A stretch of 64,000 nucleotides of DNA from Flintibacter muris (GTDB taxonomy: Bacteria > Bacillota > Clostridia > Oscillospirales > Oscillospiraceae): NCBI RefSeq assembly GCF_943192995.1, contig NZ_CALPCP010000006.1, positions 1 through 64,000 on the forward strand, given 5' to 3'. Shown in pieces: positions 57,594 through 64,000 of the stretch; the first letter of the stretch is position 1; each line of letters opens with the position of its first letter. Position numbers and translations under genes: made by a program. The notes beneath the pieces were generated by a model. It was not told where the DNA came from. It worked only from the letters and a program-made list of their open reading frames with translations, and did no database searches.

Positions 57594-59237
57594 ATGAGAG
57601 AACTGACACCCCAGCTGGTACACTCCCTCAAGCACTATTCCAGGGAGGATTTTTCCAAGGACCTGATCTCCGGCGTGATTGTGGCCATCATTGCCCTGCC
57701 CCTGTCCATTGCCCTGGCCCTGGCCTCGGGGGTGTCCCCGGAGCAGGGACTGTACACCGCCATTGTGGCCGGCTTCCTTATCTCCGCCCTGGGCGGGAGC
57801 AAGGTGCAGATTGCCGGTCCCACTGCCGCCTTCGCCACCATTGTGGCGGGCATTGTGGCCCGCAGCGGGATGGAGGGCCTGGCCACCGCCACCATTCTGG
57901 CGGGCATTATGCTCATTCTGATGGGCGTACTGCGTATGGGAAGCATGATTAAATTTATCCCCTACACCATCACCACCGGCTTTACCGCCGGAATTGCTGT
58001 GACCATCCTGATAGGCCAGCTGAAGGACTTCTTCGGCCTGACCTTTACCCATTCCCCGGTGGAGACCATGGAGAAGGTGGAGGAGGTGGTCCATACCTTC
58101 CATACTGTCAACCTGGCGGCGGTGGGGGTGGGGTGCCTGGCCCTGGCCATTCTGATTGGCTGGCCCAAGGTGTTTCAGAAGATTCCCGCCTCGCTGATTG
58201 CCGTGATTGTCACCGCAGGGGCGGTGAAGCTGCTGAGCCTGCCGGTAAACACCATTGGGGATCTGTACACCATCTCCAGCGACCTGCCCAAATTTACCCT
58301 GCCCGCCATCTCCTACAGCACCATCTCGGCGGTGCTGCCCGACGCCTTTACTATCGCGGTGCTGGCGGCTATCGAGTCGCTGCTGTCCGCCGTAGTGGCT
58401 GACGAGATGATCGGCTCCCGCCACAACTCCAACATGGAGCTGGTGGCTCAGGGGGTGGGCAACGCTGCCTCCGCCCTCTTCGGGGGTATCCCCGCCACAG
58501 GGGCGATCGCCCGGACGGCGGCCAACATCAAAAACGGGGGCCGGTCCCCCATTGCCGGTATGGTCCACGCGGTGGTTCTGCTGCTGGTGCTGGTGCTGCT
58601 CATGCCCTACGCCGCCCTGATCCCCATGCCCTGCATTGCCGCTATTTTGTTCCAGGTGGCATACAACATGAGCGGCTGGCGGACAGTGGTAAAGGTGGTC
58701 AACCACTCCCCCAAAAGTGATGTGGCTGTGCTGGTGGTCACCTTCCTGCTCACGGTGGTCTTTGACCTGGTGGTGGCCATTGCGGTGGGACTGTCTCTGG
58801 CCTGCCTGCTGTTTATGAAGCGGATGGCTGAGGTAGCCGACGTGAAGGAGTGGGCCTACGTGGAGGACACAGGGGACGACCAGGGCCGCCTCAAGCCCGT
58901 ACCCGCCCATGTGATGGTCTATGAGTTCACCGGCCCCCTGTTCTTTGGCGCGGCGGACAAAATCCCACACATTGAGCGAAACACCGGGCGCAATGTGCTC
59001 ATCCTGCGGATGCGCGCCGTCCCGGCCATGGACATCACCGCCCTGAACAGCCTGCGGCGGCTGTATGAGGAGTGCAAATCCAAGGATATCCGAGTGCTGT
59101 TCTCCCATGTAAACGAACAGCCTATGACGGTGTTTAAAAAGTCCGGCATGTTTGACCTGGTGGGGGAGGACAGCTTTGCCCCCAATATTGACGCCGCCTT
59201 GGACCGGGCGGCGGCGCTGAATCAGATAAAGGTATAA
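57594..59237 (+). CDS. SulP-family anion transporter with STAS domain
   Basis: A 547-residue transporter. The membrane part begins DLISGVIVAIIALPLSIALALASGVSPEQGLYTAIVAG, the SulP signature (read in two pieces), followed by GPTAAFATIVAG; 12-14 helices in total. The cytoplasmic STAS domain (MVYEFTGPLFFGAADKI ... MDITALNSLRRLYEECK) is complete. It could carry sulfate, bicarbonate or another anion. The start ATG at 57594 has AAGGAAGGAG upstream. A terminator follows. Confidence 0.92.
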   Translation: MRELTPQLVHSLKHYSREDFSKDLISGVIVAIIALPLSIALALASGVSPEQGLYTAIVAGFLISALGGSKVQIAGPTAAFATIVAGIVARSGMEGLATATILAGIMLILMGVLRMGSMIKFIPYTITTGFTAGIAVTILIGQLKDFFGLTFTHSPVETMEKVEEVVHTFHTVNLAAVGVGCLALAILIGWPKVFQKIPASLIAVIVTAGAVKLLSLPVNTIGDLYTISSDLPKFTLPAISYSTISAVLPDAFTIAVLAAIESLLSAVVADEMIGSRHNSNMELVAQGVGNAASALFGGIPATGAIARTAANIKNGGRSPIAGMVHAVVLLLVLVLLMPYAALIPMPCIAAILFQVAYNMSGWRTVVKVVNHSPKSDVAVLVVTFLLTVVFDLVVAIAVGLSLACLLFMKRMAEVADVKEWAYVEDTGDDQGRLKPVPAHVMVYEFTGPLFFGAADKIPHIERNTGRNVLILRMRAVPAMDITALNSLRRLYEECKSKDIRVLFSHVNEQPMTVFKKSGMFDLVGEDSFAPNIDAALDRAAALNQIKV

Positions 59238-59239
59238 GC

Positions 59240-59267
59240 AAAGCCATCCGGGTTTCCGGATGGCTTT
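59240..59267 (+). terminator. Terminator after the SulP gene
   Basis: Stem AAAGCCATCCGG / CCGGATGGCTTT with a short loop and TTTT. Confidence 0.82.
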
Positions 59268-59276
59268 TCAGCGTGT

Positions 59277-59336
59277 CAAAAAACTCCCTCCGCCACAGCT
59301 TCGCCGTGCCGCCTCCCTCAAAGAGAGAGGCTTTTA
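59277..59336. repeat. Partial CCTCCCTTTGCGAAGGGAGG-type repeat
   Basis: ACTCCCTCCGCCACAGCTTC and CCGCCTCCCTCAAAGAGAG match, with changes, the right part of the elements at 44566 and 61557. Confidence 0.5.
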
Positions 59337-59963
59337 CGATTGACATAACTTTTTTAATGGCTCCAGTTCCGCCAGCCGGATGGCACGGTAGCCCAGCTCC
59401 ACCCAGCCTTTTTGGGCGAACTCGTTGAGCACCCGGCTCACCGTTACCCGGCTGGCGGAGACGGCGGCGGCAATGTCGTCCTGGGTACAGATGACTGTCC
59501 CGCCGCGGCCAGCCAGGGTGAGCAGATAGTTGGCCACCCGCCACCGGGCAGGGCGGAAGGCCATCTGGTCCACCTGTCCCGACAGCAGCCGTACTGTCCG
59601 GGCCAGGTATTTCATCATAGCCAGGGCCAGCTCCGGGTTGCGGGCGAACTCCTGGGATACCAGTTCCCGGTCGATAGGCACGATTTCGCAGGGGGACAGG
59701 GCCACCGCCGAGGACACCCGGGGCAGCTCGTCGAAGAAGCTGGCCTCCCCAAAGAGGCTCCCGGCGTGGTAGATGTTCAGTACCCGCGACCCTCCGTCCT
59801 CCGACTGGAGGAAGCTTTTCACCTGTCCCGATTTCAGGTAGTAAAAGCAGGTGGCCTCGGTGTCTTGCAGGTAGATAAGATAACCCGCTGAGCACCGCAC
59901 CGGGGGACGGCTCCGGGCGAAGGCCTCCCATATCCCTGCGAGAAAATCCAGCTCGTGGTTCAT
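59334..59963 (-). CDS. Crp/Fnr-family transcriptional regulator
   Basis: A 209-residue regulator. The N-terminal cyclic-nucleotide-binding-type beta barrel (LKSGQVKSFLQSEDGGSRVLNIYHAGSLFGEASFFDELPRVSSAVAL) lacks the Fnr Cys cluster. The C-terminal helix-turn-helix is TQDDIAAAVSASRVTVSRVLNEFAQKGWVE. It starts at ATG 59963, overlapping the upstream membrane-protein gene as ATGA. Divergent from leuC, so it might control the SulP or leucine genes, but no operator was identified. Confidence 0.88.
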   Translation of the reverse strand: MNHELDFLAGIWEAFARSRPPVRCSAGYLIYLQDTEATCFYYLKSGQVKSFLQSEDGGSRVLNIYHAGSLFGEASFFDELPRVSSAVALSPCEIVPIDRELVSQEFARNPELALAMMKYLARTVRLLSGQVDQMAFRPARWRVANYLLTLAGRGGTVICTQDDIAAAVSASRVTVSRVLNEFAQKGWVELGYRAIRLAELEPLKKLCQS

Positions 59964-60181
59964 AGCGTCTCCTCCAGATGGCGGCGGTGTTGAAGGTGGA
60001 TACCAATGTGGCCGACGCCAAGTATAACCGTTGACAGCACCATCCAGACCACCTTGCCATAAATGCCCGGCAGCAGAAAGGCCAGCACCGGCAGAGTGGC
60101 TCCCGCCACCGGTATACCCAACAGACTGCAATAGAAGTTGGCCTGAGTTTTTTGGGAACGGAAATAGCGTGCCCACCACAC
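59960..60181 (-). CDS. Small two-helix membrane protein, 73 aa
   Basis: Starts at GTG 60181 (MWWARYFRSQKTQANFYC) and has two membrane helices (about residues 18-38 and 43-61), ending HRRHLEETL. It overlaps the Crp/Fnr gene by ATGA, so the two are coexpressed. The ribosome site is weak. Not recognised; it resembles small inner-membrane proteins that accompany Crp-type regulators. Confidence 0.5.
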   Translation of the reverse strand: MWWARYFRSQKTQANFYCSLLGIPVAGATLPVLAFLLPGIYGKVVWMVLSTVILGVGHIGIHLQHRRHLEETL

Positions 60182-60294
60182 CTCAGGACGGTATGGTTGT
60201 CAAAAGATGTTCTCAATTATATCATACTTTACATTCTTACGGCAAGCTCTGTGATAGAATCCTCTCAACAAACCGCTAAGGAGGTATTTTTCCT

Positions 60295-61554
60295 ATGGGA
60301 ATGACAATGACGCAGAAAATTCTGGCCAAGGCCGCCGGGCTGGACAAGGTGGAGCCGGGGCAGCTGATTGAGGCCAAGCTGGACCTGGTGCTGGGCAACG
60401 ACATCACCACCCCTGTGGCCATCACCGAGTTTGAGAAGGCGGGCTTCACCCAGGTTTTCGACCGAGACAGGATCGCTATCGTTCTGGACCACTACACCCC
60501 CTGCAAGGACATTCAGTCCGCCCGGCTGTGCAAGCAGGCCCGGGAATTTGCCCGCAAGCATGAGATTACCAATTTTTATGATGTGGGCCAGATGGGGGTG
60601 GAGCACGCCCTGGTGCCGGAGAAGGGACTGGCCGCCCCGGGCGAGGTTGTTGTGGGCGCTGACTCCCACACCTGCACCTACGGCGCCCTGGGCGCCTTTT
60701 CCACCGGTATTGGTTCCACCGACATGGCCGCCGGCATGGCCACCGGCCTGCTGTGGTTCAAGGTGCCCTCCGCGATTAGAGTGACGCTGAAGGGGAAGCT
60801 CCAGCCCCATGTGTCGGGCAAGGATGTGATTCTCCACCTGATTGGGGAAATCGGCGTGGACGGCGCTCTGTACCAGTCCCTGGAGTTTGCCGGGGAAGGG
60901 GTGGGCTCCCTGTCCATGGACGACCGGTTTACCATCTCCAACATGGCCATTGAGGCCGGCGGCAAGAACGGCATCTTCCCTGTGGACGAGAAGACCATGG
61001 AGTACATCAACGGCAGGGTCAGCCGCCCCTGCGAGGCCTTCTCCGCCGACCCGGACGCCGTCTATGAGCGGGAGGTTGTCATTGACCTGGACAAGCTGGA
61101 GCCCACCGTGGCCCTGCCCCATCTGCCTGAAAACACCAAGGTGGTGTCCGAGGTGGCGGGAACGCCCATCAACCAGGTGGTGATTGGCTCCTGCACCAAC
61201 GGCCGCATCAGCGACCTGCGCATTGCCGCCGCCATTATGAAGGGCAAAAAGGTGGCCTCCAACGTCCGCTGTGTGGTCATCCCCGCCACCCAGGAGATTA
61301 CCCTTCAGGCCATGAAGGAGGGCCTGATTGAGACCTTCATCCAGGCGGGCGCGGCGGTGTCCACCCCCACCTGCGGCCCCTGTCTGGGGGGACACATGGG
61401 CGTAATGGCCGAGGGGGAGCGCACCGTCTCCACCACCAACCGCAACTTTGTGGGCCGCATGGGCCACACCACCTCTGAGATCATCCTGGCCTCCCCCGCC
61501 GTGGCCGCTGCCTCTGCCATCGCAGGCTGCGTGGCTGACCCGAGAGCGGTTTAG
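60295..61554 (+). CDS. leuC: 3-isopropylmalate dehydratase, large subunit
   Basis: A 419-residue aconitase-type enzyme of the short (HacA/LeuC2) form that isomerises 2- to 3-isopropylmalate in leucine synthesis. [23 protein letters not shown] gives one Fe-S ligand, and [17 protein letters not shown] and [13 protein letters not shown] the other cluster cysteines. AAGGAGG precedes the ATG at 60295. The partner leuD is 152 bp downstream, across a repeat element. Confidence 0.96.
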   Translation: MGMTMTQKILAKAAGLDKVEPGQLIEAKLDLVLGNDITTPVAITEFEKAGFTQVFDRDRIAIVLDHYTPCKDIQSARLCKQAREFARKHEITNFYDVGQMGVEHALVPEKGLAAPGEVVVGADSHTCTYGALGAFSTGIGSTDMAAGMATGLLWFKVPSAIRVTLKGKLQPHVSGKDVILHLIGEIGVDGALYQSLEFAGEGVGSLSMDDRFTISNMAIEAGGKNGIFPVDEKTMEYINGRVSRPCEAFSADPDAVYEREVVIDLDKLEPTVALPHLPENTKVVSEVAGTPINQVVIGSCTNGRISDLRIAAAIMKGKKVASNVRCVVIPATQEITLQAMKEGLIETFIQAGAAVSTPTCGPCLGGHMGVMAEGERTVSTTNRNFVGRMGHTTSEIILASPAVAAASAIAGCVADPRAV

Positions 61555-61556
61555 GA

Positions 61557-61682
61557 GGGAAAAGGCCCCCTTCGCAAAGGGGGCTCCCGGCGAAGCCGGG
61601 TGGGGTTTTCTCCGTTGATCGGAGAGAAAAAACCTCCGTCATTAGTTTAGCAAAGGCCACCTCCCTTTGCTAAGGGAGGCTA
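61557..61682. repeat. CCTCCCTTTGCGAAGGGAGG-type repeat inside the leu operon
   Basis: Contains GCCCCCTTCGCAAAGGGGGC and CCTCCCTTTGCTAAGGGAGG, two perfect or near-perfect palindromes, joined by GCTCCCGGCGAAGCCGGG. It fills the leuC-leuD gap and could act as a partial terminator or mRNA-stability element. Confidence 0.75.
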
Positions 61683-61706
61683 TTTAGGACGAAAGGAACT
61701 GATACC

Positions 61707-62192
61707 ATGAAAGTTTACAAATACGGCGCCAACGTGGATACCGACGTAATTATCCCGGCGCGGCACCTGAACGACCCATCCCCGGCGGCTCTGGCCAGCC
61801 ACTGCATGGAGGATATCGACGACAAATTTGCCTCTACGGTGGAGGCGGGGGACATGATCGTAGCCGGGGCAAACTTCGGCTGCGGCTCCAGCCGGGAGCA
61901 CGCCCCCCTGGCCATCAAATCCTGCGGGATAAAATGTATAATTGCCCCCTCCTTCGCCCGCATCTTCTACCGCAACTGTATCAACATTGGCCTGCCCATT
62001 GTGGAGTGCCCCCAGGCGGCGGAGGAAATTCAGGCCGGCGATCAGGTGGACGTGAACTTCACCACCGGCGTCATCACCGACCAGACCACCGGCAAGACCT
62101 ATCAGGCCGCTCCCTTCCCGGAGTTTATTGAGGGCATTGTCCAAAGCGGTGGACTGCTCAACTCCCTGAAAGCCCGGGGGGTGGCGAAGTAA
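61707..62192 (+). CDS. leuD: 3-isopropylmalate dehydratase, small subunit
   Basis: A 161-residue swivelling domain that completes the active site of LeuC. NVDTDVIIPARHL, FGCGSSREHAPLAIK and IIAPSFARIFYRNCINIGLP are the family blocks. AAAGGAAC lies before the ATG at 61707. Its TAA shares a base with the ATG of the next gene (TAATG). Confidence 0.96.
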   Translation: MKVYKYGANVDTDVIIPARHLNDPSPAALASHCMEDIDDKFASTVEAGDMIVAGANFGCGSSREHAPLAIKSCGIKCIIAPSFARIFYRNCINIGLPIVECPQAAEEIQAGDQVDVNFTTGVITDQTTGKTYQAAPFPEFIEGIVQSGGLLNSLKARGVAK

Positions 62193-62512
62193 TGCAGACC
62201 ATTGTCATCAGTATGGATTCCCGGAAGATGGAAAATCCAGACCTGGACATCCGCTATACCCTGCCCGACCGGATTGAGGAGTGGTCACAGGGGGCGGTGA
62301 AGGACAATGGCTACGACTACACTGACGAGCTGGGCTGTGTTTTGTCTGTCTGGCTGGAGACCGAGGATGCGGAGGGCTGGTGGCCCAAGATCGTGGAGCT
62401 GCTGAAAGCGGAGAAATTTGAGGACAACGACCTGTCTAAAACCGCTGTGGTGCTGGTCTCCCCGGAGGCCAGCGCAGAGCTGGCCCAGTGCCGCCAGGTC
62501 TGGCCGGAGTGA
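62192..62512 (+). CDS. Hypothetical protein in the leu operon, 106 aa
   Basis: A soluble acidic protein (MQTIVISMDSRKMENPDLDIRYTLPDRIEEWSQG) with several Trp (WLETEDAEGWWPKIVELLK), translationally coupled to leuD through TAATG. No motif is recognised. It is unusual for the leu operon; the coupling suggests a role tied to leucine synthesis, but the family is unknown to me. Confidence 0.6.
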   Translation: MQTIVISMDSRKMENPDLDIRYTLPDRIEEWSQGAVKDNGYDYTDELGCVLSVWLETEDAEGWWPKIVELLKAEKFEDNDLSKTAVVLVSPEASAELAQCRQVWPE

Positions 62513-62515
62513 GAG

Positions 62516-63040
62516 ATGGAAGATGAACACCGCGCACGGCTGCTGGCACTGCTGAAAAAAATTCCCCATGGTGTACCCGCCGGGTGGGAGCAGGAAATCT
62601 TTGCGGTGGGCGGACTGACGTACCTGGGATTTTCCAACCTCCAGACCGAGAAGCTGGTGGTCATTTCCTCCCAGCGGCAGTGCGTGATTGACTGCGGGAC
62701 CGGAGAAAAGGTCTACTGTGAGGAAAACTGTGACGAACAGGACCTGATCGCCTGCGCAGAGCCGTTGGGGGACGAACTGGTGCCCATTGCCGGGCTGGAG
62801 GGCGGAGGGCTGCGGCGTTCCTCCCCGGCGGGGGACGGCCTTGAGCTGGCGGCCCCCTTCTGGCCCAGGGAACAGATCATTTTTATGCCCCAATTTGCCT
62901 CCTGGTATCAGAATCCAGAGGTCTGCACCAAAATTTTTGACGACTATGCGCCTCTGGCCTATGGGTTCAGCCGCTGCGGGAATTATTTCGCCATTGGAAC
63001 CTCCAGCGATTTACATATTTTCAAACGAACAGGAGAATAG
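62516..63040 (+). CDS. Hypothetical protein in the leu operon, 174 aa
   Basis: A soluble protein (MEDEHRARLLALLKKIPHGVPAGWEQEIFAVGG) with a beta-rich middle (YLGFSNLQTEKLVVISSQRQCVIDCGTG) and a C-terminal part NPEVCTKIFDDYAPLAYGFSRCGNYFAIGTSSDLHIFKR. It lies 3 bp after the previous gene and 3 bp before leuB, with GGAGTGAG as ribosome site. The end (GFSRCGNYFAIGTSS) recalls the beginning of beta-propeller or SUKH-like domains. No assignment. Confidence 0.6.
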   Translation: MEDEHRARLLALLKKIPHGVPAGWEQEIFAVGGLTYLGFSNLQTEKLVVISSQRQCVIDCGTGEKVYCEENCDEQDLIACAEPLGDELVPIAGLEGGGLRRSSPAGDGLELAAPFWPREQIIFMPQFASWYQNPEVCTKIFDDYAPLAYGFSRCGNYFAIGTSSDLHIFKRTGE

Positions 63041-63043
63041 ACC

Positions 63044-64000
63044 ATGAACTATAAAATTGCCCTGATTAAGGGCGATGGCATTGGCCCCGAGGTGGTGGGG
63101 GAGGCCGTCAAGGTGATGGACGCCGTCGGCAGGAAATTCGGCCACAGCTTTGAGTATGTGGACGTTCTTATGGGCGGCTGCGCTATCGACGCAGTGGGCA
63201 AGAGCTACCCCGACGGCACCGCCGAGAAGTGTAAAGAGTGCGATGCCGTTCTGCTGGGGGCGGTGGGCGGTCCCAAATGGGGCCACTCCACCGAGGCGGA
63301 GAAGCGGCCCGAAACCGCCCTGCTGTCCATCCGCAAGGACCTGGGCCTGTACGCCAACCTGCGTCCCGCCGCCCTGCGTCCCGCCCTGGCGGACGCTTGC
63401 CCCCTGAAAAAGGAGACCGCCGGCAGGGGAATCGATTTGATGATTGTCCGGGAGCTCACCGGGGGCATCTACTTTGGCAAGCGGGAGCGCTACCAGACCG
63501 AGGACCGGGGGGAGGAGGCCGCCGACCGGATGGCCTACTCAGAAAAAGAGATTGAGCGGATCGGCCGCCGGGCCTTTGAGCTGGCCCGTCTGCGGGGCAA
63601 AAAGCTGGCCAGCGTGGACAAGGCCAACGTGCTGGAGACCTCCCGCCTGTGGCGGCAGGTGATGCACAAGCTGGCGGAGGAGTACTCCGACGTCCAATAT
63701 GAGGATGTGCTGGTGGACAACGCCGCCATGCAGCTGGTTCGGGACCCCAGCCAGTTCGACGTGGTGGTGACCGAAAACATGTTCGGCGATATCCTGTCTG
63801 ATGAGGCGTCTATGATTACCGGCTCAATTGGACTGCTGCCCTCCGCCTCTATTGGGGATACCGCTCCCGGACTGTATGAGCCCATCCACGGCTCCGCCCC
63901 CGATATCGCCGGCCAGGACAAGGCCAACCCTATCGCTACTATTTTGTCGGTGGCCATGATGTTCCGTTACTCCTTCCATCTGCCTGAGGAGGCCAAGGCC
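63044..64000 (+). CDS. leuB: 3-isopropylmalate dehydrogenase (runs off window)
   Basis: 319 codons from the ATG at 63044 to the window edge, open throughout. [26 protein letters not shown] opens the NAD-dependent beta-decarboxylating dehydrogenase fold; [44 protein letters not shown], the metal-binding NAAMQLV and DILSDEASM, and [23 protein letters not shown] are conserved in LeuB. The C-terminal 40 or so residues are beyond the window. It completes the leuC-leuD-leuB set. Confidence 0.96.
   Translation, partial: MNYKIALIKGDGIGPEVVGEAVKVMDAVGRKFGHSFEYVDVLMGGCAIDAVGKSYPDGTAEKCKECDAVLLGAVGGPKWGHSTEAEKRPETALLSIRKDLGLYANLRPAALRPALADACPLKKETAGRGIDLMIVRELTGGIYFGKRERYQTEDRGEEAADRMAYSEKEIERIGRRAFELARLRGKKLASVDKANVLETSRLWRQVMHKLAEEYSDVQYEDVLVDNAAMQLVRDPSQFDVVVTENMFGDILSDEASMITGSIGLLPSASIGDTAPGLYEPIHGSAPDIAGQDKANPIATILSVAMMFRYSFHLPEEAKA

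Overview
The window looks like chromosome of a high-GC member of the Clostridia, probably an Oscillospiraceae gut bacterium of the Flavonifractor/Pseudoflavonifractor/Lawsonibacter type. This is inferred from gene content: dnaG-rpoD, an L7Ae-like gene ahead of rpsL-rpsG-fusA-tuf, a T-box, yjdF and FMN riboswitches, S-layer-homology domains and Rnf-type genes. No 16S gene is present to confirm it. No tRNA or rRNA gene was recognised.

Region 1 (1-12.6 kb) is accessory, mostly on the minus strand, and looks like a decayed integrative element. It holds a VanR/VanS-like two-component pair with membrane-protein neighbours, a BceRS/AB-like module (regulator, intramembrane kinase, ABC ATPase, FtsX-type permease), a second ABC exporter, an XRE regulator, a GHKL kinase without a visible H-box, and the C-terminal piece of a tyrosine integrase followed by direct repeats that resemble integrase arm sites. 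A CPBP protease gene and a coiled-coil ORF are frameshifted.

Region 2 (12.6-22.5 kb) is core: dgt, dnaG-rpoD, a 1049-residue Sel1-repeat protein with a 108-residue higher-order repeat, and convergent rnc, acpP and a Na+/amino acid symporter.

Region 3 (22.5-35 kb) mixes remnants and surface or transport genes: an IS5-type transposase scrap, an ECF S component, a metal-chelate-type binding lipoprotein, a MATE gene cut by an in-frame TAG, an AGE-family epimerase, a VanX-like M15 peptidase, an Rrf2 regulator with a palindrome on its own promoter, a CHAP-LRR-SLH surface protein, a ferredoxin and a serpin lipoprotein. Four families of small inverted-repeat elements are scattered in its gaps and further downstream.

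Region 4 (35-48 kb): the str operon (L7Ae-like, rpsL, rpsG, fusA, tuf), a phosphoribosyltransferase-like gene, a tryptophan T-box ahead of a TrpXYZ-type ABC transporter, a sigma factor with a membrane partner, a DUF2238 membrane protein and a DUF1540 protein.

Region 5 (47-60 kb): a SUKH protein and a reduced Rnf-like cluster (rnfC, an rnfD-rnfG fusion, a single rnfA-type gene; no rnfB or rnfE), yjdF with its riboswitch, ribU with an FMN riboswitch, a DUF4349 lipoprotein, a MerR/TipA regulator with a textbook 19-bp-spacer promoter, a GtrV-like membrane protein, a SulP transporter and a Crp/Fnr regulator.

Region 6 (60-64 kb): the leucine genes leuC, leuD and leuB, with a repeat element and two unknown small genes lying between them; leuB runs off the end of the window.
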